From Acidocella sp. (lineage in GTDB: Bacteria > Pseudomonadota > Alphaproteobacteria > Acetobacterales > Acetobacteraceae), in assembly GCA_027308685.1 (NCBI GenBank), contig DAIDEE010000067.1, forward strand, positions 1-64,000: a stretch of DNA of 64,000 bases, read 5' to 3'. The first letter of the stretch is position 1. Each line of letters opens with the position of its first letter. The notes under the pieces were generated by a model. It had not been told where the DNA came from and did not search any database. It saw only the letters and a program-made list of their open reading frames with translations. Shown here piece by piece: positions 29,640 through 38,388 of this stretch. Position numbers and translations under genes: made by a program.

Positions 29640-30124
29640 CTGAAAATAACAAACCGCGCCCACGCACCCTCTCGCGTGTGGCAGCCGTGCAGGCGCTCTA
29701 CCAGGCCGAGCAAGCCGCTCAAAGTCCCGAGACCGTGATAGACCAGTTTGTCCGCCATCGAATCGGCAACATACCGGGCCGCGGTGGTCTCGATGACGGC
29801 CATCTGACGGAAGCCCAAGTGCCGTTGTTCGCCCGTATCGTGCGCATCGCCACTGAACAGCAGGATGTCATCGATAGCATGATCGTGCAGGCGCTGCCGG
29901 ATTCCTGGCCGTTGGAGCGCCTTGACCCCGTGTTGCGTGCCCTGCTGCGTGCGAGCGGTGCCGAGTTATGGATGGCTGATGGTCCACCGGCGAAAGTGGT
30001 CATCAACGAATATCTCGACGTCGCGCACGGATTTTTCGCTGGTGAGGAATCGCGTTTAGCCAACGGTGTGCTGGACCGCGTGGCCCATTTGCTGCGCCCG
30101 GCTGAATTTTCTCCCGCCGCCTGA
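29636..30124 (+). CDS. nusB: Transcription antitermination protein NusB
   Basis: A 162-residue RNA-binding factor that, with NusE, helps rRNA transcription escape termination. Features: RVAAVQALYQAEQAAQSPET at the start and LRALLRASGAELWMADGPPA, VVINEYLDVAHGFFAGEESR and LANGVLDRVA near the end, which form the conserved C-terminal helices. Coupling to ribH through ATGA is the common arrangement. The start at 29636 is preferred over an in-frame ATG 42 bases upstream. Confidence 0.95.
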   Translation: MTENNKPRPRTLSRVAAVQALYQAEQAAQSPETVIDQFVRHRIGNIPGRGGLDDGHLTEAQVPLFARIVRIATEQQDVIDSMIVQALPDSWPLERLDPVLRALLRASGAELWMADGPPAKVVINEYLDVAHGFFAGEESRLANGVLDRVAHLLRPAEFSPAA

Positions 30125-30130
30125 AATGTC

Positions 30131-31069
30131 ATGGGTGATGAATTCTCCCGCATCGCCCGCTATTTAGCCCCGCTCGCCGGACCAGAAGGGCTGGGGCTAA
30201 TCGACGATGCCGCATTATTCACCCCGCCTTGCGGACAGCAATTGGTTTTTACCACTGACCAAATGCTTGAAGGCGTGCATTTCATCCCCGGTGATCCACC
30301 ATCTCTGATTGCCCGTAAATTATTGCGCCGTAACCTATCCGACCTCGCGGCGATGGGCGCGACACCGCTCGGCTATTTGCTGACAACCGCGCTGCCACCT
30401 GGGACTGATGAAAGCTGGCTGGCGGAGTTTGCGGAAGGTTTAGCAAAAGACCAAGCCGAGTTCGGTATTAAATTATTCGGTGGGGATAGTTCCTCAGCCC
30501 TAACCCATATTTCACTAAGCGCCACGCTCATCGGGTTTGTAGCTCCCGGCGAGGCACTACGCCGCAGCGGTGCAAAACCTGGAGACGATATTTGGGTCAC
30601 CGGCACCATCGGCGATGCGGTTTTGGGCTTACAAGCGCGCCAGGGCACGCTGCATGATCCTTCAGGGTACCTCACCGATCGTTCAATGCTGCCGACTCCA
30701 CGAATGGGCTTGAGACTGGCTGGTATTGTCAGTGCTGCTATCGATGTCTCAGATGGCTTAGTTCAGGACCTGGGTCATATCTGCCGGACATCAAACTTAA
30801 CTGCCAGCATTCACGCGCACCTCGTTCCAAAGTCTCCTGCGGCAGCTTTGTTAGGCGAAAACTACCTCGAAGCCAGGCTCACCGGGGGCGATGATTACGA
30901 ACTACTTCTTGTGGCCCCGCCCGGTAATGCTGACCGTCTAGTCACCGCATGCGGCGTCCTCCCCATCACACGCATCGGCTCCATGAGTAGGGGGGTAGCT
31001 CATGTTATAACGCTTGACCAGTCTGGGAGTTTAATAAGCATACTCCAACCTGGCTGGCAGCATTTCTAG
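30131..31069 (+). CDS. thiL: Thiamine-monophosphate kinase
   Basis: Phosphorylates thiamine monophosphate to the active diphosphate. The 312-residue protein has GDEFSRIARYLAPLAGPEGL, the nucleotide/metal segment TTDQMLEGVHFIPGDPPSLI, RNLSDLAAMGATPLGYLLTT, FGGDSS, and IDVSDGLVQDLGHICRTSNL. It is the last gene of the rib–nusB operon, 6 bases after nusB. The last hundred codons are noticeably more AT-rich and use rarer codons than the rest, next to the AT-rich gene that follows. Confidence 0.94.
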   Translation: MGDEFSRIARYLAPLAGPEGLGLIDDAALFTPPCGQQLVFTTDQMLEGVHFIPGDPPSLIARKLLRRNLSDLAAMGATPLGYLLTTALPPGTDESWLAEFAEGLAKDQAEFGIKLFGGDSSSALTHISLSATLIGFVAPGEALRRSGAKPGDDIWVTGTIGDAVLGLQARQGTLHDPSGYLTDRSMLPTPRMGLRLAGIVSAAIDVSDGLVQDLGHICRTSNLTASIHAHLVPKSPAAALLGENYLEARLTGGDDYELLLVAPPGNADRLVTACGVLPITRIGSMSRGVAHVITLDQSGSLISILQPGWQHF

Positions 31070-31091
31070 ATGTGTAAAAACATGTTGACGC

Positions 31092-31112
31092 CATAGAAGT
31101 TTTCCTTCTATG
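31092..31112 (+). terminator. Hairpin after thiL
   Basis: CATAGAAG-TTTTC-CTTCTATG is a perfect 8-base stem with a 5-base loop, 22 bases after the thiL stop and 7 bases before the next gene. It has no T-run, so termination is uncertain; it could instead shape the leader of the next gene. Confidence 0.35.
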
Positions 31113-31119
31113 CGGAATT

Positions 31120-32304
31120 ATGATCTATAAAGAAATAAAATCTCAATGTAAGAGGTTTAATTTAAAAAACTATATTGCAATAATTTTTATGTTACCGTTT
31201 ATCATTGGCAGTATTCGTTACATTTTACATAAACACCATTGGTTTGTTGATTTTGAGGCACTCTCATGCGCTGGCGCGTCAGTAAGCTATAAATTATCTC
31301 CGTACACACAGCCTGTATCCTGCGCCAACGCTCAGCCTACAATTTTTGTCTATCCTCCTGCTGTCGCAAATTTTCTTTCGTTAATCCAAACGCATTTTGG
31401 GTTGACGTTAGAAATTGCTGCCTATGGTTTTATGTTTTTTGGTATAATATTCTACATTTTGCGTCGGCTAATCCGGCCCGATGAGTACCTATCTCTTCGA
31501 GCTCCTTTTTATGGCGAGATTCCCGGAAGCGCTTTACCATCGGGAAATATCTCAATTTTTCTGCATGGTCTGATATTTTTGCAAACCGTTTACTTTGGCG
31601 CGAGGCCAATTCTACTGGTACCGATCATTGTTTTAGCCACAATCATCAAGCCAACATTTGCCGTATATTTTGGCTTATTTTTATTTATAAATCACCCGAT
31701 ACGGCAACGGCTTTTTTTAATCTGCTTAGGTTTAACCTGTACATCTATCTATTTTTTACAATTCGACCTCTTTGACCACGCAACCTTTATCACGTGGCAG
31801 TTGGCGGCACATAATTCCGCATTTTTTGCGGATCACGGAAATTCATTCCTTGGCTTGCCATTTATAGAGCAGATAAAATCATTGGGCCTTCTGCTTTTTT
31901 TATACAGCATTTTTGTAATCATAATATTAAGTGCCGGACTGACCATCTCGGAACTTTGCCTCAACGATCAAGTAAAAAAATATCAACTTGGAATTACAGT
32001 TTGCCTGTTGTTGTACCCGCGTTTGATGAGTTACGACCTTTTGACACTACCATTTGGTTTAGCAGTTGCCTTGGGGTGCTTTAAGCAGTTTGGACGCTTT
32101 AGAGACATACATGTGGCGCCCATTATACAATTAGTCTGCGGTATTTTTATCATAATCGGTGGGCGGGCTGGTGAGCGACTGTTATTTGATTTTTATTGTA
32201 TGTTGATTTTGAGCTTGGCAGCCTTTGCTATTTACATAAAATACCAAGGTGAATCTCCATTGCAGGAGAGTAATTCAATCGGTATCATTAGTCTGTCGCT
32301 TTGA
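31120..32304 (+). CDS. Membrane protein resembling GT87-type glycosyltransferases
   Basis: A 394-residue multi-pass membrane protein, about nine to ten hydrophobic helices. Near the N-terminus it has WFVDFEALSCAGASVSYKLS followed by PYTQP and FVYPPAVANFLSLI, the pattern of DUF2029/GT87 polyprenyl-phosphate-mannose-dependent mannosyltransferases, where the Asp of the first loop is catalytic. KPTFAVYFGLFLF in the middle also fits. The gene is strikingly AT-rich, with TTT, ATT and AAA codons dominating, unlike everything around it; I infer recent transfer. It may add a sugar to an envelope glycan. Partner genes are absent, and assignment rests on topology and motif only. Confidence 0.65.
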   Translation: MIYKEIKSQCKRFNLKNYIAIIFMLPFIIGSIRYILHKHHWFVDFEALSCAGASVSYKLSPYTQPVSCANAQPTIFVYPPAVANFLSLIQTHFGLTLEIAAYGFMFFGIIFYILRRLIRPDEYLSLRAPFYGEIPGSALPSGNISIFLHGLIFLQTVYFGARPILLVPIIVLATIIKPTFAVYFGLFLFINHPIRQRLFLICLGLTCTSIYFLQFDLFDHATFITWQLAAHNSAFFADHGNSFLGLPFIEQIKSLGLLLFLYSIFVIIILSAGLTISELCLNDQVKKYQLGITVCLLLYPRLMSYDLLTLPFGLAVALGCFKQFGRFRDIHVAPIIQLVCGIFIIIGGRAGERLLFDFYCMLILSLAAFAIYIKYQGESPLQESNSIGIISLSL

Positions 32305-32322
32305 AAATTGTCGCACTGCCGT

Positions 32323-33192
32323 TCATATATTTGGCGTAACTTCAGGTTTGAATGAAAACGGATCACTAGGGTTACGCTGCGCCAAAATATCCTGCATCCG
32401 CAACTCAACCGAGCCCAGAATCTTCGGGTGCGTCAGACAATAAAACCGATTTTCCTTGATGCACTGAAAGGTTTTTTCAGCCACGTCAGCCGCTGTCAGC
32501 CGTCCGGATTCCACCGCCTTCATGGTTGCCGCTGCGGCAATCTGCTGGCTTTCAGTCAGGGGCGCATGATCTTGCATATCCGCCGGCCGGTTACGCTCAG
32601 AGGCTGCAATCCCCGTGCTCACAAAGGCCGGACATAACACTGTCACGCCGATATTGGCATTCGCAACGCGCAAATCCTGATACAAAGTCTCTGAAAGTGT
32701 CACCACCGCGTGCTTGCTCACATTATAAACACCCATGGTCTGAGCTGATAATAATCCAGCCACCGAGGCAGTGTTTACAATATGGCACGCATCACCCTGC
32801 GCCAGCATTTTGGGCACAAACAGCCGGATGCCATGGATGACGCTCCACACATTCACCCCCAGCACCCACGCCCAATCCTTGACGGAGTTTTCCCACACAA
32901 AGCCACCAACGCCGACACCAGCATTGTTGAACAATAACTGCACGCTCCCGAAACGCTCGAAGCTCGCTACCGCCAGGGCTTCCATATCCTCCGCCCGGCT
33001 CACATCGGTACGCATCGCCAGCACGTCCGCTCCCTGTGCCCGCATTTCCTCGGCCACCGCAGCCAGCGCCTCGGCATTGATGTCGGCCAGTACCATCTTC
33101 ATGCGCAGCGCCGCCGCTTCCCGTGCAAATTCACGCCCGAAGCCGCTACCGGCGCCAGTAATCACCGCCACTTTGTCGGCAAATTCCTTCAT
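32323..33192 (-). CDS. Short-chain dehydrogenase/reductase
   Basis: A 289-residue classical SDR. The NAD(P)-binding motif is VAVITGAGSGFGREFAREAA, followed by LLFNNAGVGVGGF (NNAG), NTASVAGLLSAQTMGVYNVS with catalytic Ser, and YNVSK with Tyr and Lys. It overlaps the upstream oxidoreductase gene by 4 bases and so belongs to the acyl-CoA dehydrogenase cluster. It could reduce or oxidise a hydroxyacyl or keto intermediate, but the substrate is unknown. Confidence 0.9.
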   Translation of the reverse strand: MKEFADKVAVITGAGSGFGREFAREAAALRMKMVLADINAEALAAVAEEMRAQGADVLAMRTDVSRAEDMEALAVASFERFGSVQLLFNNAGVGVGGFVWENSVKDWAWVLGVNVWSVIHGIRLFVPKMLAQGDACHIVNTASVAGLLSAQTMGVYNVSKHAVVTLSETLYQDLRVANANIGVTVLCPAFVSTGIAASERNRPADMQDHAPLTESQQIAAAATMKAVESGRLTAADVAEKTFQCIKENRFYCLTHPKILGSVELRMQDILAQRNPSDPFSFKPEVTPNI

Positions 33193-34160
33193 GGCCGCAC
33201 CACAATTTTACCAGTCACTTTCCGCGCCGCCATATCCTGCAACGCTTGCGGAACCTCGTCCAGACTATAGGTTTTAGAGATCAGCGGTTTAATTTTACCC
33301 TGCTTCATCCAGCCTAGCATCTCAGCCATGCCCTTCAAATTATTTTGCGGCTCGCGCCTGGCAAAATCGCCCCAGAATACGCCGACGAGCGAAGCCCCCT
33401 TCAACAACGCCAAATTTAATGGCAGGGCAGGGATATCGCCTGCGGCAAACCCAATGATCAAATGCCGTCCGCGCCAGCCAATCGAGCGAAATGCGGCTTC
33501 GGTATATTTGCCTCCCACCGGGTCATAAATCACATCCGGCCCGCGTCCGCAGGTGCGCTTAATACCCTCGCGTAAATCCTCGGTGCTATAATTAATCACG
33601 TCATCCGCACCATGCGCCAGGCAGATCGCGCATTTTTCATCGGATGAGGCTGCCGCTACAACTTTAGCGCCAATCGCCTTGCCGATCTCGACCGCTGCCA
33701 AGCCCACACCACCGGCAGCACCTAGCACCAGCATCGTCTCGTTGGGCTGTAATGCCCCCCGGTCACGTACCGCGTGCCACGATGTACCATAGGCCAGCAT
33801 GAAGCCCGCCGCGATATCGTAACTCAAAACATTTGGAATCTTCACGCATTTGCCAGCATCAACTGTCACGGCCTCAGCGAACCCGCCCAGCGAACACAAC
33901 GCCGCTACGCGGTCTCCCACCTGTAGCGCCGTCACGCCCTCACCAACAGCCATCACATCGCCGCTGATTTCAGCACCCGGCGTAAAAGGTAATTCCGGCT
34001 GCACCTGATATTTTTTCTGGATCATCAGCACATCAGGAAAATTCACACCAGCAGCGCGGATTTTCACCATCACTTCGCCAGGCTTTACCGAAGGTGCAGG
34101 TATTTCCTGCACGCTCAGCAATTCCGGCCCGCCCCAGGCCGAGCACACCACTGCCCGCAT
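33189..34160 (-). CDS. NADPH:quinone oxidoreductase-like MDR protein
   Basis: A 323-residue zinc-free medium-chain dehydrogenase. It opens [20 protein letters not shown], has AAGVNFPDVLMIQKKYQ, and the NADPH site MLVLGAAGGVGLAAVEIGKA. No catalytic zinc Cys are present, which fits the quinone oxidoreductase/enoyl reductase branch. It shares one base with the ACAD stop (TAATG) and overlaps the SDR by 4 bases. Within this cluster a role as an enoyl-CoA or quinone reductase is plausible but unproven. Confidence 0.91.
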   Translation of the reverse strand: MRAVVCSAWGGPELLSVQEIPAPSVKPGEVMVKIRAAGVNFPDVLMIQKKYQVQPELPFTPGAEISGDVMAVGEGVTALQVGDRVAALCSLGGFAEAVTVDAGKCVKIPNVLSYDIAAGFMLAYGTSWHAVRDRGALQPNETMLVLGAAGGVGLAAVEIGKAIGAKVVAAASSDEKCAICLAHGADDVINYSTEDLREGIKRTCGRGPDVIYDPVGGKYTEAAFRSIGWRGRHLIIGFAAGDIPALPLNLALLKGASLVGVFWGDFARREPQNNLKGMAEMLGWMKQGKIKPLISKTYSLDEVPQALQDMAARKVTGKIVVRP

Positions 34161-35443
34161 TAAATCGGCAACCCTGGGTGAGAAATCCCATCAGCCACCA
34201 TCACATCGCCCCAACCGCCGGTGCGGGCCGGGTCGGTGTTGGCCCACCGCTTGATCTCCATGCGGCCCAACTGGTCACGATGCACCTCGTCTGGTCCATC
34301 AGCAAAGCGCAACGCCCGTTGCCAGGTGTGCGCCGCCGCAAGCCAGGTGTCGGCCATACCGCCGCCGCCGAACGACTGGATGGCCCAATCGACGATTTTA
34401 TAGGCAATGTTTGGTGCCACTACCTTGATCATCGCAATCTCGGCCTTCGCGTGCTTGTTGCCGACTGTATCCATCAAATGCGCCGCGTGCAGGCACAGCA
34501 GCCGCGCCTGATCGATCATGATCCGCGACTCCGCAATCCGCTCGCGCCACAGGCTTTGCTCGGCCACCGGCTTGCCGAACGCCACACGCTGGTTAAGCCG
34601 CCTTATCATTCTCTCCAGCGCCCGCTCCGCGCAACCAATCGAGCGCATACAGTGGTGGATACGTCCTGGCCCCAAACGCCCTTGCGCAATTTCAAACCCG
34701 CGACCCTCGCCCAACAGCATGTTGGAGGCCGGCACCCGCACATTCTCAAATATCATTTCGGCATGGCCATGCGGCGCATCATCGCCTCCAAACACCGGCA
34801 ACGCCCGTTTCATCGTCACACCTGGATGCGGGTTCGGCACCAGAATCATCGATTGCTGCTTATACCGATCGGGGTTCGTCGGGTCTGATTTCCCCATCAC
34901 GATCAGCACTTTACAGCGTGGGTCCGGCGCACCCGAGGTCCACCATTTGTGTCCGTTGATTATATATTCATCGCCATCTCGAATGATTGAGGTTTCGATG
35001 TTGGTAGCATCCGACGACGCCACATTCGGCTCAGTCATCGCAAACGCTGAGCGGATTTCGCCGGCCAACAGCGGCTTCAGCCAGCGCTCCTTTTGCTCAG
35101 CCGTACCATAGCGCACGAACACTTCCATGTTGCCGGTATCGGGGGCCGAGCAGTTGAAAGCCTCTGGCGCAAATGGCGAGCGGCCCATGATCTCCGCCAG
35201 CGGCGCGTATTCGGTGTTGGTTAGCCCGGCGCCCAACTCGCTCTCTGGCAGGAACAGGTTCCACAAGCCCGCCGCCTTGGCCTTCTCCTTGATCTGCTGC
35301 AGCAAAACCAACGGCTGCCACCGGTCGGTTGCCAGGTGCGAGGCCTCAAACAGCGCGTTTTCGTTCGGGTAAATATGCTCGGCCATGAAATCCAGCAGCC
35401 GTGCGCGCAGGGCTTCAACCTTGGGTGAATAAGTCATCGTCAT
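34160..35443 (-). CDS. Acyl-CoA dehydrogenase of the ACAD10/11 type
   Basis: A 427-residue FAD-dependent acyl-CoA dehydrogenase. Visible are [20 protein letters not shown] and [20 protein letters not shown], both strongly reminiscent of the ACAD10/ACAD11 branch, then [36 protein letters not shown], and [12 protein letters not shown] with the C-terminal [16 protein letters not shown]. In mammals and in Pseudomonas levulinate use (LvaC), such enzymes act with a kinase to remove a 4-hydroxyl group from acyl-CoA. A kinase-family gene lies nearby (36354). The start at 35443 is backed by GAGGGA nine bases upstream. Confidence 0.92.
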   Translation of the reverse strand: MTMTYSPKVEALRARLLDFMAEHIYPNENALFEASHLATDRWQPLVLLQQIKEKAKAAGLWNLFLPESELGAGLTNTEYAPLAEIMGRSPFAPEAFNCSAPDTGNMEVFVRYGTAEQKERWLKPLLAGEIRSAFAMTEPNVASSDATNIETSIIRDGDEYIINGHKWWTSGAPDPRCKVLIVMGKSDPTNPDRYKQQSMILVPNPHPGVTMKRALPVFGGDDAPHGHAEMIFENVRVPASNMLLGEGRGFEIAQGRLGPGRIHHCMRSIGCAERALERMIRRLNQRVAFGKPVAEQSLWRERIAESRIMIDQARLLCLHAAHLMDTVGNKHAKAEIAMIKVVAPNIAYKIVDWAIQSFGGGGMADTWLAAAHTWQRALRFADGPDEVHRDQLGRMEIKRWANTDPARTGGWGDVMVADGISHPGLPI

Positions 35444-35490
35444 CGTGCGGGTCCCTCGGAGGTTATCGTTAACGTCACTTTGCGGCGGTA

Positions 35491-35559
35491 ATAGCCTCAA
35501 CGCAAGCCCGGCGCACCACCTATTGACAGCACGCCCTTCCCCCCGGATTTTGAGGCTAT
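35491..35559. promoter_or_regulatory. 10-bp inverted repeat in the divergent ACAD/SDR gap
   Basis: ATAGCCTCAA (35491–35500) and its perfect complement TTGAGGCTAT (35550–35559) face each other across 49 bases. Each copy runs into a -10-like box for the gene it faces (TATTAC leftward, TATAAC rightward). The symmetry suggests two matched promoter or operator half-sites for one regulator. Confidence 0.4.
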
Positions 35560-35580
35560 AACGATTAGGGAAACCTCCAG

Positions 35581-36357
35581 ATGAGCAATTTATTCCGTCT
35601 CGACGGCCAAGTGGCCATCATCACCGGCTCGTCGCGCGGCATTGGCCGCGCCATTGCTGAAACCATGGCGGATATGGGCGCCTCGGTGGTGATTTGTTCT
35701 CGTAAGCTGGAGCCCTGCGAGGCGGTGCGTGATGGCATCATCGCCAAAGGCGGCAAGGCCATCGCGCTGACATGCAACACCGGCCGGAAGGATGAACTTG
35801 CAGCTTTAATCGCTGCCACTTTGGCGGCTTTCGGCAAGCTCGACCATGTGGTGGCCAACGTCGCGGTAAACCCGCATTACGGCCCGCTCTCCACGGTTTC
35901 CGATGAAGCCTGGGATAAAATCATGGCCGTCAACATCAAATCAAATCTGTGGCTGGCGAATATGGCAATGCCGGAAATCGCCAAACAAGGCGGCGGCAGT
36001 TTCACAATTATTTCATCGATCGGCGCGCTGCACGGCAACACGTTGATCCCGGCCTATAATATTTCCAAACTAGCAGATGTGGCGTTGGTGAAGAATCTCG
36101 CGGTGGAGTGGGGGCCAAAGAAAATTCGCGTCAATGCCATTCTGCCCGGCTTGGTGCGTACCGACTTTGCCAAAGCTCTCTGGGAAAACCCTGAAACTTT
36201 GAAAATCACCGAAGCCCACACGCCGCTGGGGCGCATCGGCGAGGTCGAGGACCTCGGCGGCGTCGGCGCGTTCCTTGCCACCCGTGCGGCGGCTTATATC
36301 ACCGGGCAATCGATCGTGGTCGATGGCGGCACCGTTACCACCAGCCGCTTTGCATGA
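35581..36357 (+). CDS. Short-chain dehydrogenase/reductase
   Basis: A 258-residue SDR. It has [34 protein letters not shown] (the NNAG position changed to ANVAV), [12 protein letters not shown], and the active-site YNISK, ending with the family [20 protein letters not shown] and GQSIVVDGG. Best fit is the DHRS4/FabG-like group. It begins the rightward half of the cluster, with its stop overlapping the kinase-like gene by 4 bases. Its substrate is unknown; an acyl-CoA-derived keto or hydroxy compound is likely from context. Confidence 0.92.
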   Translation: MSNLFRLDGQVAIITGSSRGIGRAIAETMADMGASVVICSRKLEPCEAVRDGIIAKGGKAIALTCNTGRKDELAALIAATLAAFGKLDHVVANVAVNPHYGPLSTVSDEAWDKIMAVNIKSNLWLANMAMPEIAKQGGGSFTIISSIGALHGNTLIPAYNISKLADVALVKNLAVEWGPKKIRVNAILPGLVRTDFAKALWENPETLKITEAHTPLGRIGEVEDLGGVGAFLATRAAAYITGQSIVVDGGTVTTSRFA

Positions 36358-37418
36358 GCAGCGCCCCCCAACTCATCGAGCCATTGGCGGCGCACCGGCT
36401 CGATACGGCAAAATTATTTGAATATCTGCAGAGCCATGTTGGTGGTTTTGCTATGCCTGCCAGCTTGCAACAATTTCAGGGTGGGCAATCCAACCCTACC
36501 TACCTCATCGCCACACCCACCCAAAAATATGTGCTGCGGAAAAAACCTCCCGGCCATTTGCTGCCTTCCGCACACATGATCGACCGCGAATACCGTATTC
36601 AAAAAGCCTTAAACGGCTCTGGCGTTCCGGTTGCCAAAATGTTCCATTACTGCACCGATATCGCCGTCATCGGTACGGAATTCTATGTCATGGAATTTCT
36701 CGAAGGTCGGGTATTCTCGGATGTGATGATGAGCGAGTTGCAACCGGCGGAGCGCGGCGCCATCCAGACGCAGCTTTTTGATACCATCGGTGCTTTGCAC
36801 GCTGCCGATTATACCGTGCTCGGTCTCGCTGATTATGGCAAACCCAGCAACTATATCGCCCGCCAGATCGAGCGCTGGAGCAAGCAATATATCGCCTCCT
36901 GTACCGAGGATTTGCCGGCGATGAACAACCTTATCGGCTATCTCTCCGCCAATATTCCAGCCGAAGAGACCACCTCGATCGTGCATGGTGATTTCCGACT
37001 CGGCAACATGATGATCCACCCTACCGAACCGCGTATCATCGCTGTGCTGGACTGGGAACTCTCAACCCTCGGGCATCCACTGGCGGATTTAGCCTATTGC
37101 TGCATGGCGTTTCATATGCCCGATAAAGCCGGGCCCGCCTACTCGGGCTATGCCAGCGTCAATCTCGCCGAACACGGGCTAAAATCCGAAGCCGAAATGC
37201 TGGCAATTTATTGCAAACGCACCGGCCGCGCTGGGATTGAAAATTGGAACTTCTACCTCGGTTTCTCGATGTTCCGAAGTGCGGCCATCGCCGAAGGCGT
37301 GTACGCCCGCTCGCTCGCCGGCAACGCCGCCGATGAACGCGGCAGCAAATTCCACGCCATGACCAAACTGACCTCGGAGACGGGGTGGGAGATTGTAAAT
37401 CGCAATGTGGCTAGTTAA
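36354..37418 (+). CDS. Phosphotransferase (APH)-family kinase, ACAD10/LvaA-like
   Basis: A 354-residue kinase-like protein. N-terminal QGGQSNPTY-like FQGGQSNPTYLIATPTQKYV is the ATP-loop segment, with Lys in YVLRKKPPG; the catalytic loop is IVHGDFRLGNMMIH (HGDxxxxN) and the metal Asp follows in AVLDWELSTLGHPLADLAY. This matches the kinase domains fused to ACAD10/11 in animals and LvaA in Pseudomonas putida, which phosphorylate 4-hydroxyacyl-CoA. Together with the divergent acyl-CoA dehydrogenase it could form a two-protein version of that route (inference). The last 8 bases overlap the next gene on the other strand. Confidence 0.9.
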   Translation: MSSAPQLIEPLAAHRLDTAKLFEYLQSHVGGFAMPASLQQFQGGQSNPTYLIATPTQKYVLRKKPPGHLLPSAHMIDREYRIQKALNGSGVPVAKMFHYCTDIAVIGTEFYVMEFLEGRVFSDVMMSELQPAERGAIQTQLFDTIGALHAADYTVLGLADYGKPSNYIARQIERWSKQYIASCTEDLPAMNNLIGYLSANIPAEETTSIVHGDFRLGNMMIHPTEPRIIAVLDWELSTLGHPLADLAYCCMAFHMPDKAGPAYSGYASVNLAEHGLKSEAEMLAIYCKRTGRAGIENWNFYLGFSMFRSAAIAEGVYARSLAGNAADERGSKFHAMTKLTSETGWEIVNRNVAS

Positions 37419-38265
37419 ACGTCTTGCGTAGTCCATCTGCCAAGGGCGTTGGTTGAATTTGTAAAATCTGACGCATCGGTTGGATATCGAAGTTTTTATC
37501 TTCGAGCAGCCGCTTGATTTCATCGCCGCCGACATGTGGCATTTTGGGAATAAAACGCAAAGCTGGCGCCAAGCTCTGTAATAGCCATACGGGCAATGGA
37601 ATAATCCGCGGTGTGGCCAGTGTGGCAGCGCTGGCCACACCGCGGACGAAGTCAGCATAAGTGACGGCCTCAGGGCCCGCGATCACCATTGCGTTCGGAC
37701 CAGACCATCTGTGAGCAAGTGCGGCTAATATCGATTTTGTGACATCATCCTGGTAAATTGGCTGAACCAAGGCCCGACCAGCACCCGGCAATGGAACGAC
37801 AGGCAGCCGGCTTAGCAAGTGCGCCAATCGCTGCACGTTATTCTCACCATCGGCGCCATAAATCATCGTGGGGTGCAGCATCACACCGCGCCGGTCCGAG
37901 GTAAGAAATGCGTGCTCACCTTTTAAGACTCCGTTACCATGATCATCCGGCCATTGCGAAAATTTGCGGGTGCTGCCGAGTAATACCAAGGTTGCATCGA
38001 CGGGCGCAGCTTTTATAATCGTTTCAGCGTATCTAGCATGGGCTCCCGAAACGATATGCGTTGCATTTGCGAGCGCGATGGTCAGCGATGCAATATCGGT
38101 TAAATCTGCAATGAGTGGTTTGACCGGTAGCGCGGTAAAGCGTGCTGCATTCCGTACCACTGGGATGACATTGATGTTCTGAGTGGCCAAGCCAAGGCAT
38201 AATGCGCTGCCGGAGCGGCCCGATGCGCCAATGACATGAACAGTTTCTAAAAGATGTTTTACCAC
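37411..38265 (-). CDS. NAD(P)-binding atypical SDR (NmrA/NDUFA9-like)
   Basis: A 284-residue Rossmann protein. The binding motif is VHVIGASGRSGSALCLGLAT (GASGRSG), then VVRNAARFTALPVKPLIADL, VLLGSTRKFSQW, and MLHPTMIYGADGENNV followed by VQPIYQDDVTKSILAAL. There is no YxxxK with a fitting spacing, so it may bind rather than turn over its ligand. It converges with the kinase-like gene. Partner and function are unknown. Confidence 0.8.
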   Translation of the reverse strand: MVKHLLETVHVIGASGRSGSALCLGLATQNINVIPVVRNAARFTALPVKPLIADLTDIASLTIALANATHIVSGAHARYAETIIKAAPVDATLVLLGSTRKFSQWPDDHGNGVLKGEHAFLTSDRRGVMLHPTMIYGADGENNVQRLAHLLSRLPVVPLPGAGRALVQPIYQDDVTKSILAALAHRWSGPNAMVIAGPEAVTYADFVRGVASAATLATPRIIPLPVWLLQSLAPALRFIPKMPHVGGDEIKRLLEDKNFDIQPMRQILQIQPTPLADGLRKTFN

Positions 38266-38388
38266 AGTGAACGCTACCTTCGGAAAATTACAACTAATCT
38301 CTGGTAATCATTTAACCACCTGCAGGCAAAGGCCCGCAATGCTTCCGCTGTTATTTGACAATTTCTTTGCTTCGGCCTTGCTTCTCCC

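Noticed and set aside
38355-38383. Perfect TTGACA before the DUF2252 gene
   Set aside because: The hexamer 17 bases downstream is TTGCTT, too poor for a -10 box.
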